A DNA stretch of 64,000 bases from Gnomoniopsis sp. IMI 355080. Its lineage: Eukaryota > Ascomycota > Sordariomycetes > Diaporthales > Gnomoniaceae. Under the pieces are notes generated by a model. That model did not search any database. It was not told where the DNA came from and worked only from the letters and a program-made list of their open reading frames with translations. The translations under genes were made by a program, and so were the position numbers. Below, in pieces: positions 31,784 through 42,158 of this stretch; position 1 is the stretch's first letter, and every line of letters begins with the position of its first letter. Where the stretch lies: assembly GCA_027946555.1 (NCBI GenBank), contig JAPEVC010000028.1:1-64000 (forward strand). The letters run 5' to 3'.

Positions 31784-34771
31784 TTAAGCATCTTCATACT
31801 GGTTAATCAATCTAGTCGGTACAAGTCCCCGCAGCACAGAGACCCCAGCATGCACGATGCCCCATCGGACTGTTGACAAATGATCTGCTACCACCCATAC
31901 AAGACCATATGTGCCTTTTCGACCCTGGTGAGACAGTATTCTCTTTATCGGGTCCTGTATCCCATTGCATGCGACCGTTTCTGTGACGAGTGCGTCCATC
32001 TCCCTTTGCGCATCCCAGACGATTTCATCACTGCTGTCATGATCGTCCCCAGAAGAGTCCTCTTCTTCTTCAATAAATAACCTAGCTGTCGCTTCGCGAG
32101 CTTTAGGTAGAGGCTTGGCATGATGAAAAGCCCAGGCTGTCAGAGCTGCGAGGTAGAGGCACCATGGGACATGGAAGAGATTGGTATACGTGATACCGGG
32201 TGTCTGACTTTTGTCGCTTTGTAAGTCTTGGTCTTGCTCTTTGACGGCTACGATCTCGTAGAGCATACTAGCAGCATGCCAAGTAGCGACAGCTGCACGC
32301 TCCCTGTCTTTAGTTGCCCATTTTTTCACAATTCGAGATGAGCGGACGTAATCTTGTTGTTGCACTGGCCGGCCAAGGATGTGACGCGCGCCGGCATAGA
32401 TTTGTACGTCTAGGAAGTCCATATTGAGCAACGCCTGTGCGGCATGATAGACTGCTCTATATGCGGTCGCAAAGGCCTTCCATTCGGCAGTCAATTGGGC
32501 ATTTCCGCAGGCAGCAACATTCTCAAAGTACTGGTCAAAGTCGGTTTTCCACCTATCGTAAGCTTTGCTCAGTAGACTCCTCCAGCTGATCGTGCCAATT
32601 ATGGAGTTGACACCGAGAGACGTTTGGTCGCGCCGCTGCATGTCCCAGGCGATTGACATTATGCCATGTAGTACTAGGACTAACCCCAAAGCGCTCATTT
32701 CCCCCCCAAACATGGAGCCAGTAGTCGTTGAGAGATATGTTTTGAGGGTTGAAAGAAATGTCGGTCCGGTAGAATTGAGTGGCGATAAGTTAGGCTGAGA
32801 GCGACGACATTCGTTGGCCCAAGAATTCGCATCGGAAGATTCCCAAATACTTTGAGTGCAAGGCATCGTGCATCGAAGTTCAAATGCTGACATACACAGA
32901 CTTTGACAGAAAAGCACAGCATGCTGTGTGTCCCACATGAAGCACAGCAGCGCCAGTCTCTTCTTCTGCTCCAATTCAGCCCATTGCATCCAAGCCTTGT
33001 TGAGAATCGACACATCTGCTCCTTCATGTGGTGGCTGTGGCGCTCTGGTGATGGACTGACAGTCCGATCGCCGGATCAGATTGATAAGGAGACCATGGAA
33101 TAGATGGCTGAGATCGTGTTGCTTTTGGCCCGCTCGTGACTTGCCAAAGCATTCAACCAGAAGTATTGTTTGCAAGGTCCATAGCTCCGGGCGCGGAGAA
33201 AAGCCTGCATGAGCAAAGATGAGAGGACGTATCACATCGTGGATGCATACTGCGAGTTGATGCGCGTTCTTGTCGCCGTAGGTGGCCCCAAGTAGTATGA
33301 TTGAGAGAAGGAGGAGCGGCTCGACCTCGCCTGGATCGAACGTAGGCACGTGGATGAGGGGATAAGCTGTGTTGAACCGGAGAAAGAAAAGGTCTAGCCA
33401 AGACTGAAGGGATTCGTGGGTTAGCAATGGGTGATTGCGTACCAAGGAATCCACAGACTGGTTGGGGATGTTCGGCTTCGCGGTTTCGATCACTACCAGG
33501 AGCCTTTCCCGAGCGGACTGACTGACTTGTGGCAGCAAGTCTGGTTTTCGAAGCATTGATAGGGGGTTCTCTGGCCTTGATGGTCTCTCTTGGCTCAAGT
33601 GGAAGCCACGCTTTGAGGCATTGCTATGATCACTCGAAGATTCTCTGACGCCATGAATGGCGCTTGCGTGGTTACCAGAGTCACGGGCCTGAGGAACAGC
33701 TGTCTTCGAAACGGTGCTTCTGGTGCGTACTTGTGAATGTGAATGACGCTGGCGAGGGTTGTTGCCTTCTAGAGGAGAAGCCGGCAAGGATGCAGCAGAA
33801 TTCCTCCGACTCTGCTGGCCGTCATCGAATCCATCCGCCGCGGATGAACTCATTGTGTGAAAGGTACTCGACTGCGGTGTTGCATTTTGAAGGGGCTGCT
33901 CTGTCATCATTATACCCTCCCTGCGTCCTCCATGCTGATTTTGCATCGTTCCCAAACCCGCCAAGGCAATCTGAGGATTGTTGACGCCAAGACCAGAGGC
34001 AGCTGCTGATTCTAAATCGAAAAGCCACTTGTAATCTAAAGCAGTGGTATACGGCATATTGAATGAACTGGCCGTGTCAGGTTGCAAAGCAGGATGGTAC
34101 TCGAGTTGGCCATGATTCGGAGCCAGCTGCGTACTCGGTATCGATATAGATGGTTGTGTATAGTCCTCGAAAAACTGCTGAGGTGCGTGACGAGGAGCAA
34201 TTCCTTGCGGTACAGCTGAGGAGGATCCCAAGTCCACACAAACAGCGGCTTGGTTCTCACCTGGGAACCCTAAGTGAAAGTCCAGGCTGAGTCTGCCTTC
34301 GTCGGAAAGAGGCGGCGATATAATTGGAGCTGAGTTCCCTATGCCATCAAAGTCCCATGAACTTGAGACCCCAGCCCCCTGGAGTCGAGACCGTTTCTCA
34401 ACAACAGTTCCGTCTGGGGCTTTCCAAGCCCGTTTCCTTGTATCGAGGTTCCCACAGCCTGGCCCACCAGCTTCCAAGTCTCTTTGCTGGTGCCGCTTCA
34501 TGTGTCTTGCTGCGCCATTGTTAGTGGCCTCGGGGATTTGCCGGCTGATTGATGGGACTTTACCTAACAAATCTGGACGTTTGAAGTGGGCATTGCACCG
34601 AGGGCAAGTTGAAGACCCAACCGTGTGATTCAAGGCGTGGCGTTGCATGTGCTCCATTCGAGTAAACCTTTTTTTGCACCCAAAATGGCTGCATACGAAT
34701 TTCTTAGGGTTCCCTGCTCGTCTGACGTCGCTTGGGTGGCCGTTCGGTGCTAAGCCCGCCTGCTGTTCCAT
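31784..34771 (-). CDS. hxnR: C2H2 zinc-finger / Fungal_trans transcription factor, HxnR-like
   Basis: Start chosen at ATG 34771 (MEQQAGLAPNGH); the open frame extends upstream to 34993 but that part looks like leader. Exons 34771-34564 and 34509-31784 give 977 residues. Finger 1 is KKFVCSHFGCKKRFTRMEH with RHALNH. Finger 2, STCPRCNAHFKRPDLL joined to ARHMKRH, is split by a 54-nt intron. A long Ser/Gln-rich linker follows. From about residue 430 comes a Fungal_trans domain (HPLLTHESLQSWLDLFFLRF, YPLIHVPTFDP, ILLGATYG). In A. nidulans HxnR, a C2H2 protein with this layout, is the nicotinate-responsive activator of the hxn genes. The assignment rests on architecture plus the eight hxn-type genes beside it. 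It diverges from hxnX across a shared promoter. Confidence 0.8.
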   Translation of the reverse strand: MEQQAGLAPNGHPSDVRRAGNPKKFVCSHFGCKKRFTRMEHMQRHALNHTVGSSTCPRCNAHFKRPDLLGKVPSISRQIPEATNNGAARHMKRHQQRDLEAGGPGCGNLDTRKRAWKAPDGTVVEKRSRLQGAGVSSSWDFDGIGNSAPIISPPLSDEGRLSLDFHLGFPGENQAAVCVDLGSSSAVPQGIAPRHAPQQFFEDYTQPSISIPSTQLAPNHGQLEYHPALQPDTASSFNMPYTTALDYKWLFDLESAAASGLGVNNPQIALAGLGTMQNQHGGRREGIMMTEQPLQNATPQSSTFHTMSSSAADGFDDGQQSRRNSAASLPASPLEGNNPRQRHSHSQVRTRSTVSKTAVPQARDSGNHASAIHGVRESSSDHSNASKRGFHLSQERPSRPENPLSMLRKPDLLPQVSQSARERLLVVIETAKPNIPNQSVDSLVRNHPLLTHESLQSWLDLFFLRFNTAYPLIHVPTFDPGEVEPLLLLSIILLGATYGDKNAHQLAVCIHDVIRPLIFAHAGFSPRPELWTLQTILLVECFGKSRAGQKQHDLSHLFHGLLINLIRRSDCQSITRAPQPPHEGADVSILNKAWMQWAELEQKKRLALLCFMWDTQHAVLFCQSLCMSAFELRCTMPCTQSIWESSDANSWANECRRSQPNLSPLNSTGPTFLSTLKTYLSTTTGSMFGGEMSALGLVLVLHGIMSIAWDMQRRDQTSLGVNSIIGTISWRSLLSKAYDRWKTDFDQYFENVAACGNAQLTAEWKAFATAYRAVYHAAQALLNMDFLDVQIYAGARHILGRPVQQQDYVRSSRIVKKWATKDRERAAVATWHAASMLYEIVAVKEQDQDLQSDKSQTPGITYTNLFHVPWCLYLAALTAWAFHHAKPLPKAREATARLFIEEEEDSSGDDHDSSDEIVWDAQREMDALVTETVACNGIQDPIKRILSHQGRKGTYGLVWVVADHLSTVRWGIVHAGVSVLRGLVPTRLINQYEDA
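34510..34563 (-). other. In-frame 54-nt intron inside zinc finger 2 of hxnR
   Basis: Donor GTAAAG, acceptor GCGCAG, length a multiple of three and free of stops. Removing it restores the Cys-Cys/His-His spacing of the second finger; retaining it would insert 18 residues between the two halves. Confidence 0.75.
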
Positions 34772-35351
34772 CTTCACTCGTGGAAGCGTAAGTGGGAAAA
34801 CCTTGATCAAAGCAAGGTTGAGGGGGATTAACCCATAGAATGTACTGGTGTGCTGGCGTAGATGGGGGATGAGGGGATGTAGAAGCTGACGTCTTTGCAT
34901 TGAGCCGAACGATCGTACAATCTTGAGTTGCCTTATCATATCCCATTCCGAACCGGCTTCAACCCCACTCTTGTGGTTTGCATCGAGCAGCATAAGTGGG
35001 GAGGAGGACGTTACGTATCCCCACTCGAACCAAACACCTCAGGCGGCCTATGGCGTTTCTTAGGCGTCCAAATTCATGGCAGCGGTGCGCTCCATTCTAA
35101 ACCTCCATATCGATGTGGTTAGGATAAAGAAGATACGAAGCCAATTTGGACTTAGCCAACACAGCAGAAAAGCTACGGTCAGTCGACGCGGATCGCCAAG
35201 ACCGAGGGATAATATCTTCGCATTTCCACTGTTTCCCAAAGCGGGCAACCTCCAATAATTCAGCCAAAGCATTGAAAGATTATGGTAGCTTTTTGTCCAT
35301 CATCCAGGCTGCCAGCGCATTTCGTATAATACCCGTGAACCTCGGGAAAAG
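34772..35351. promoter_or_regulatory. Divergent promoter between hxnR and hxnX
   Basis: 580 bp between the two start codons. It contains one GATA-factor consensus, TGATAA (minus strand, 34933-34938), consistent with the nitrogen-control factor AreA that co-regulates hxn genes in A. nidulans. An HxnR site cannot be named from sequence. Confidence 0.5.
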
Positions 35352-36858
35352 ATGTCCGTCCAAACGAAGATTGAGAGGGATGATGCAAGCAAATTGGATG
35401 TCAGTTGAGAGAAGTCCCTTTTTAGTTGAGCCTCATTCTTTTATGGTTTTGGTACGGATTTGCTAAATCGGCCAGGTCATTGTCGTTGGGGCGGGCTTGG
35501 GTGGTCTTGGAGCAGCCATCGCGATCCTTCTCGCTGGCCACAACGTCACAGTGCTTGAGGCAGCCTCTGAGATTGGCGAAGTAGGGGCAGGAATCCAGGT
35601 TCTTCCTAATTCTGCACGTGTTCTACATTCTTGGGGTCTCAACACTTCACTGGAGCCATACGCTACAAGCCCCTCCCATTGCAATTTCATCGGATGGAGA
35701 GGCAACCATCTGTCGAGCATGGACTACAATGCTTACACGGTAGCAAGCGGAGCTCCATTCTGGGACTTTTATCGCATGAACCTCCACAGATGCCTCCTGT
35801 GCAAAGCAGCAGATCTTGGAGCAGAACTCGTCACAAACGCGAGAGTAACAGTGTTCAGTCCTGGACAGGACACATGCACGGTTGGTACTGCAGACGGAAA
35901 GACATTCAAAGCTGATCTTGTCGTTGGAGCGGATGGCATCAATTCCAAAATGCGCGAGATGTTTTTGGGCCGAGAAGATCCTCCCATACCTACTGGTGAT
36001 CTGGCCTACCGCCTTCTTCTCAACACTGACAGCATGCGCAAAGATCCTGATTTGCGCAAATTCGTTGAGAACCCACAAGTCAATTACTGGATCGGACCGG
36101 ATAAGCATGCGGTTAACTATGTTCTCAGATCTACGGCAGCGTCGAGCGACAGTTATCTGGAGGACCCTAATCTGCTCTTCAACATGGTGCTTCTTGTGCC
36201 AGACGACCTGCCCGCAGATGCTAATACGCTTGAGGGTAATATTGGTGAAATGCGTGCCCACTTTGCCGACTGGGACCCACGTATTTCGAAGTTGTTGTCC
36301 CTTTGCGATTCCGTCCTGAAGTGGCGGTTGATGATTCGACCTGGACTTGAACCTACCTGGTCTCACCCGTCAGGCACATTCACCATGCTGGGCGACGCGG
36401 TGCACGCTACGTTGCCGTATTTGGCGAGCGGGGCGGGCATGGCCATTGAAGATGCTGGAGTTCTAGGTCTCTGCTTGGGACGAATGAAGGGGATCTCCGC
36501 GACGGAGAAGAAGAAGGCATTGAAGGTATACGAGAAATGCCGACGTGAGAGAACAGAGGAAGTGGTCAGAAGGGGGACGTATAACCAATGGATTTACCAT
36601 CTACATGATGGTGACGAACAGCGTCAGCGCGACGAAAGGATGAGACATTTCGAGGAACTGGATCGACAGTGGCTCAGTAGCCAAGATGCAAAGCTACCCG
36701 AGGTTCATGAGACAGGCGACGATCCGTTCCCGTGGAGATATCACGGCGTTGGGCGATGGTTGTTGACTTATGATATGTGGAAAGATGTGGATATCAGATG
36801 GTTAGATCATGAAAACATTGAGCATCCAGGATCGCAGCTTAATAGCGCTAAGCTTTGA
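35352..36858 (+). CDS. hxnX: FAD monooxygenase, 6-hydroxynicotinate 3-monooxygenase type (HxnX-like)
   Basis: A 48-nt first exon (35352-35399, MSVQTKIERDDASKLD) splices over 35400-35475 to VIVVGAGLGGLGAAIAIL, which restores the FAD-binding GxGxxG that the longer single frame lacks. Total 476 residues. Further motifs are VGADGINSKMRE (DG motif) and MLGDAVHATLPYLASGAGMAIEDAG (GD motif; split for length: GDAVHATLP). The family includes salicylate hydroxylase and bacterial 6-hydroxynicotinate monooxygenase. In A. nidulans HxnX decarboxylates and hydroxylates 6-hydroxynicotinate to 2,5-dihydroxypyridine. The C-terminus is SAKL, a canonical PTS1 peroxisome signal. Function is inferred from family and cluster context; salicylate hydroxylase is the main alternative. 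Confidence 0.85.
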
Positions 36859-37215
36859 GAATTATATACCGAGATCAGCATCCTTGCGATGTGTAATTAC
36901 TACGTCCATTATTTGTTGTTGCCAGACACCACCTGGGCATCCGCGGATCAAAGGCCAGCACCAATATGCGGAGATTGTAACTAGGTATTCACGAAAAAGA
37001 CAGTTGTTATCAGAACATCGAAGCCCAAGAACAATTAAGACGGCATCACATGATACATGATGTCCACGTCTTCGTAATAGAGAAAGAAAGCGGTAGGTAC
37101 ATGTCGTTGTGCTTTGGTTTTCTAGGAAGACTCAGTGTTGTTGCGATGCCGGCACATCCGCAATAGTCCTATTGAATCGAATTGTCTATCCTCTAGCTCT
37201 ACTTAAGACTATGTT
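36859..37215. other. Intergenic stretch between convergent hxnX and hxnT
   Basis: 357 bp holding both 3' flanks. No gene or repeat seen. Confidence 0.5.
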
Positions 37216-38569
37216 TTATGCTCGACTGTCAGTAAAGAACGGATAATCGTTATAACCCCTCTCTAGGGGTTCAGCCCCGTAGAAGGTGGAACGATCATAT
37301 GGATTCAGGTTCGATCCATTTTCCAGCCTTCCCACCAAATCCGGATTAGCGATAAAGTGACGTCCGAATACGATTAGATCCGCAGCGTCTTCTTCAACTT
37401 TTGGGGCGGCGTTGTCACGGTTGAAACCTCCTGCCGCAAGAAAAGTTATTCCTGCTGGTTTTAGAATGTTGCGGAATGGCGTCAGCGAGTTGCTTTTCGT
37501 CGGTAGCTTCTCAGCCCCCTCACTGGTGGTATATTCCGCTAGTGATTCCATCTTTTGCTGCTCATCAAGTACTTCGTCGAATCGGGGCTCAATCCTACGT
37601 ACTCAAGGTTCAGTGGCTCGCTCGTGTGAACAACATGTGTGGCTGTTCGCTGAGTACTCACATATGAACGTAAGCAGGTCTTTGGGGGTCAGGCAAGCTT
37701 GCGATCCTCTCACAAAGGTAGGACCAATGCTTATTGGGGTCGCTGTCTCGCGTGTCTTGAAAATAATTGTAGGGAGAAAGACGGATCCCAACACGTTCTG
37801 GGCCGATCGCTTCACACACAGCCACGAGGACTTCCAACACAAACCGTGACCGATTTTCAATACAACCACCATATTCGTCGGTTCTTTGATTGACGTTGTC
37901 GTGGAGGAACTGGTCGAGCAAGTACCCATTCGCACCATGAATCTCGACACCATCGAAACCGGCTTCATTCACAGCTCTTTTGGCGGCGGCTGCCCACTCC
38001 AGCGCCAACTCATGGATCTCGACCACAGTCAAGGGCCGTGGGGGCCCATCAGCACAAGTAGACCCATCCAAGTAGTTGCCTTGCATGGGAATATCACTAG
38101 ATGATACTGACGGATTTCCTCCCCGCATGCCCGTCGACGATGCTCGTCCAGTATGCCAAAGCTGACATATGATACTTCCACCCTTCAGATGGACAGCGCT
38201 AGTTACCTTACGCCATCCTTCAAGTTGTGCGGGCGCGAATACTCCAGGACAGCCGGGATAGGCACTTGCATCCAAGCATATGTCTGTAGCTTCGGTGATC
38301 TGTAACCCACCAGAGGAGGCCCGGTCTGAATAATATTTCACAGCCCTTTCGACGGGGATATAAATACCACGCGAGACAAATTCATTTCTCATTCGTGTCA
38401 GAGGGGCCTGAGTATTTCAATTTGTGAGTCTATGTGCATCCAAACTCCCCCCTTACGCACTCACTTGAACAATTCGATGGCGCAAATGCAACTTGCCCAC
38501 CTTGATGGGATTGAAGAGTGCTGTGTCTCGTAGTGGCGGACAAGATTGGCTTGGTTGAATTGAACCCAT
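37216..38569 (-). CDS. hxnT: Old yellow enzyme family NADH:flavin oxidoreductase (HxnT-like)
   Basis: Three exons: 38569-38465, 38407-37662 and 37594-37216, 409 residues. Exon 1 gives the entry strand (TALFNPIKVGKLHLRHRIVQ), and exon 2 begins APLTRMRNEFV. Family motifs in order: GGLQITEATDI, ICQLWHTGR, GFDGVEIHGANGYLLDQF with the active-site His/Asn pair, NQRTDEYGG and NRSRFVLEV. Exon 3 has AAGGFNRDNA and LIVFGRHFIANPDL for FMN phosphate binding. In A. nidulans HxnT reduces the pyridine ring of a trihydroxylated nicotinate intermediate. The family also contains enoate reductases of other pathways; the neighbours support the hxn role. The C-terminus (DSRA) is not a clear peroxisome signal. Confidence 0.85.
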
Positions 38570-39491
38570 ACCGAGAACCGAAATTATGGATTGAATTTAT
38601 AATCAGACTCAATGAATCAAGTTGTTTTCGTCAAGATTGAGCTTGTGATATGAGATCCATTGAGCTTACGAGAGATTCTTGGCCACGGGCCTTGGGATAT
38701 TTGAATTCACGTTCCCTATTTCAATAATGGAACCTGGATGCACTCTCTATTTTGTTGACGGGCATTGGCCTTCGTGGTTTCATTTCCACGCAACTAGTGA
38801 CAAAGGCTTCCAGGGTAGCTGGTGTGCTTCGGAAGTGGAGCTCCAAGGTTTGCCCCCACCTGGCCTGCGAAAGATAATGTCTTCTCGTAAATGGGGGTGG
38901 CGCAAAGACTAGATTAAACCGCCGGCAACATTGGACAGCATCATTTCAAAAGCGCTGACAAGGCAATACCTTAGCTGAGCCAAGCGTCTCCGCGTGTGCA
39001 GGAACATGCCCGAGCAGCGCTATACAGCCACCAATGTCTGGCTACCTACCGGCTACCCTGATAGGTTCTCGACTTCACGTTCTTGAAATGTGAAGTATGC
39101 ACTCGGGTACGAGATTCCATGCTCGGTTGATCAAACTTCTAAATACTACTCCACAAAGTTAGTCTCGAAGACACCTGATGGTCTTTCCACGCACTATATT
39201 AAAAATCGCGCTGGCTTGTGGACAATGTTAGTGATGGGCGGTGGAACATAGATCGCGAAGTTTTACCAAGGAAATATGACATTATTCATTTCTTTCTTAT
39301 CTGCTTTGGCAAAAGATGATCCTTCTGCCGACAAAGATAATCAAGGCAGATCAGGATCGTAAGCACACGTGGTGTCCATTCTCCCGGTGATATGTCTAAG
39401 AGCGCACTCATCTGCGCAGTCCCCACCCCCGGGCCGCCTCCCATCCCTACCCAGGTACCCAAAAGGAATTCATTCAACTGAAGGAGGGCCA
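38570..39491. other. Intergenic stretch between hxnT and hxnZ
   Basis: Promoter of hxnT on the left, 3' flank of hxnZ on the right. Open frames are short and featureless. Confidence 0.4.
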
Positions 39492-41369
39492 TCAAATGGA
39501 AGCATGACCATGTGTCTCGAAGGGAAGGCCAATACAGAAGAATCCGGCCACTACCCACAGCGCAGCACTGGCATAGATAGGGACTACAGAGTACCCAGCA
39601 TATGTCGAGATGAACGAAGCAACCAGTCCTCCTATACGAAGAAGTGTCGCAGCAATCCCAGTGCCTGTGCCCCGCACGGGACCGGGAAACGATTCAGGGG
39701 TAAACGCGAACATGATGGCATATTCTAGGAGAATATCACGGTTAGCTTATCTGAACGAGACCCAAGACCGTTCGCATAGCCAAGCGCACTTGAACCTTGA
39801 ATCACAGTGAGCGTAAAGGTCGCCTGAACAATGCTTACCAAAGTTTCCAAGGATTGCCGTAGCACATTGAAACCCAATATCTGCAGCCTGTGTTCCGATC
39901 GCGGTGTAGGCGAACAGAAAAATGCCTGTTAGAACTGATGACAGCGCCATCATCCACCGTCGGCCAAGTCGAGTCTCTACCGAGAACCCTGCCGCGATTG
40001 GACCAAGAACACCAACAACTGAGACAATGCAGTAGACTTTGTATGTGTAGTTGAGTGAATCGTTGGCCGAGTAGGTAGCCTTTGTCTCCAGGTATGATGT
40101 TATGAAAGCAAAATATAAAGGGTACGCAATGCCAATGGTCAGCCAAATGAGGAATGAGACGGAGCTATGTTGGGCTATCTTGCGTCCCGCAAAAAGCTTG
40201 CGATAGCTATGAGCACTAAAGTCTCTGAAACTGTCCCTGATGATTATCTTGTATGACAGACTCGTTGCACCAGCATCATTCGGCGAAGTAGTCGCGTCCT
40301 GGGACTTGATGCACGAATCGTTTTTGATTTCGTTGAGGACCATGAGCATATCCAGAGTCAGGGTCTCAGGCTTGCCATTGTACCGGGCAATATAATTGAC
40401 GACGTCAACAGCCTCGGCGTCCCGCCCTTTGGACAAAAGGTAGCGTGGAGACTCTGGCATCCTGAAAATGAATAGTCGAATGAAAGCCAAGGCGATAGCA
40501 ACGCCCCCAAGAGTGATCATGGTATAACGCCTTGGTACGAGAACACAATGTCAGCTAATATCAGCTCAGTCCTTTTCTCCCAAAGGCACAGCACTAACCA
40601 TCCCATGTTGTTACCTCGTGGGCATGGCGCCTCGGAGCTTTCACAAGCAAAATTGGCGAGGAAAACCCACGCCACGAGCGACACAATGACTTGGCCCAGG
40701 TTCCACCAAGCTGAAAGACTTGTTAACAGCCACTGTCGGTCTTGGGGAATGAATTCCAGAAATATTATGCTGTCCACTGGTACGTTGCCACCAGCACATG
40801 TCCCAATGACAGCCCAGAGCGCGCAAAAAGCCACAAAACTCTGCGAGCCAGCGACCGCGCAGCCGAAAATACCTCCTAGTAGTATGGTCGCATTGAATGC
40901 TGGTTTACGACCGATGAGGTCCGCTGTGATACCCCAAAAAGATGCACCCAAAATAAGTCCAGCATAATACGCAACCGAGCTGAAGCTTAGATGTGTGATG
41001 CCCAAAAACTCATTTGCGACTGCTGGACGAACAGCAGTAATTCCTTGCGACCAGAAGTTATCAACCACATAGCCAAAACCGCTGACTATAAATAAATGCC
41101 ATTGAAATCTGATGTTCAAAAATGTTTTAGACGGGATCTAGAAACCAGCGCAGCTGAAGTTCAACTCACTTCCCCATGCCGATGTCTGACAAATGCCTTG
41201 CAATCAGTTCGGACTTGAGACGGTACGACTTCGTAACAGAACTGCCGTAGAAGCTCGAGATTTCATGGTCATTCAGTAGATCCAACTCCCCTTGGCGGAG
41301 TGAAGGCACCTTGGCTACCACTCTCTTGTCCTTCGTTTGCTCGCCAGCAATGGAATTCTCTGACGACAT
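39492..41369 (-). CDS. hxnZ: Major facilitator transporter (HxnZ-like)
   Basis: At least four exons from ATG 41369 (MSSENSIAGEQ). Exon 2 begins FQWHLFIVSGFGYVVDNFW at about 41108. Exon 3 begins after GWRYTMITLGGVA near 40535. The last begins EYAIMFAFTPESFPGPVRGTG at about 39727 and ends at 39492. The helices and the MFS signatures GRKPAFN after helix 2, RLFIFRMPESPRYLL after helix 6, and LGRRWM in the second half are clear. The late GPVRGTGTGIAATLLRIGG is typical of the SV2-like organic-ion branch. Placement inside the hxn genes suggests uptake of nicotinate or a derivative. Which of the two cluster transporters equals A. nidulans HxnZ is less certain than the family itself. The start at 41369 is chosen because upstream only a GTG is available. 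Confidence 0.75.
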
Positions 41370-42158
41370 CGTCCCCGTTTCGTATGGGGGCTTTCTTATG
41401 TATGGAGGGTTTGTAGAATGACTGACACGAATTGTTTCGGGTTCTGCACGCCAGACGTCCGTCACACAGGGATTTTATTGCCTCGGGGTCACTATGTACT
41501 AACCTAAAGCAACCCAGAAACCTCCCTATTTACGACCGCCCTGGCAATGGCCTGCGTTATCCAAAGTGCATCGCCAAGGGCACCTGCATGCGCACCGGAT
41601 GGCTATCCTTATCCCATATCAGTGGTGAAATGTTATACCCTTGTCATATCAAAGGCGGATATTGTGGCGTGTACAATTACTTTGCAATGTATGCTGTCAG
41701 CCAATGGGCTTTCATATCATTATCAATAGCTGCTGCGACTCCCTGTGCCAAAACTCTCATGCGTCATATGGGGATTTTGAAAGAGATCGATGTGAGAGCT
41801 TCACAATTCGATGTCAACAGGGTCACTATAACCAGCTGAGGCGTGCTGCGACAAGGATTCCGCGAGGAGATCTGCTCTTTCCTGGTACAGTAGATTATAG
41901 TCCCAACAGCCTTCAGTCATCATCAGATATTTTTGGTCTCGTATCTAGTGCGGCCCCTTTTACAGGTGCTGTATTCCCCATTCACCTATCATGCATACAT
42001 CATGGTGTGTAGACATTTAATTTTGGAAAGTCTGAAGATGAGGCCATACACTCTTCACAAACATTGGAACGTCATTCGTCGAAAAGGTCTCAGACAAAGG
42101 AGATTGCTAAGAATGCTGGCGTAAGAAACATGTCTAAGACTATAGTTTGAGATCATAT
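41370..42158. other. Intergenic stretch between hxnZ and hxnV
   Basis: Promoter of hxnZ and 3' flank of hxnV. Overlapping plus-strand frames of up to 135 codons at 41432-42012 have no family feature and are rejected. Confidence 0.4.

Noticed and set aside
41432..42012. Plus-strand frames of up to 135 codons
   Set aside because: No recognisable family; located in the hxnZ promoter and hxnV 3' flank.
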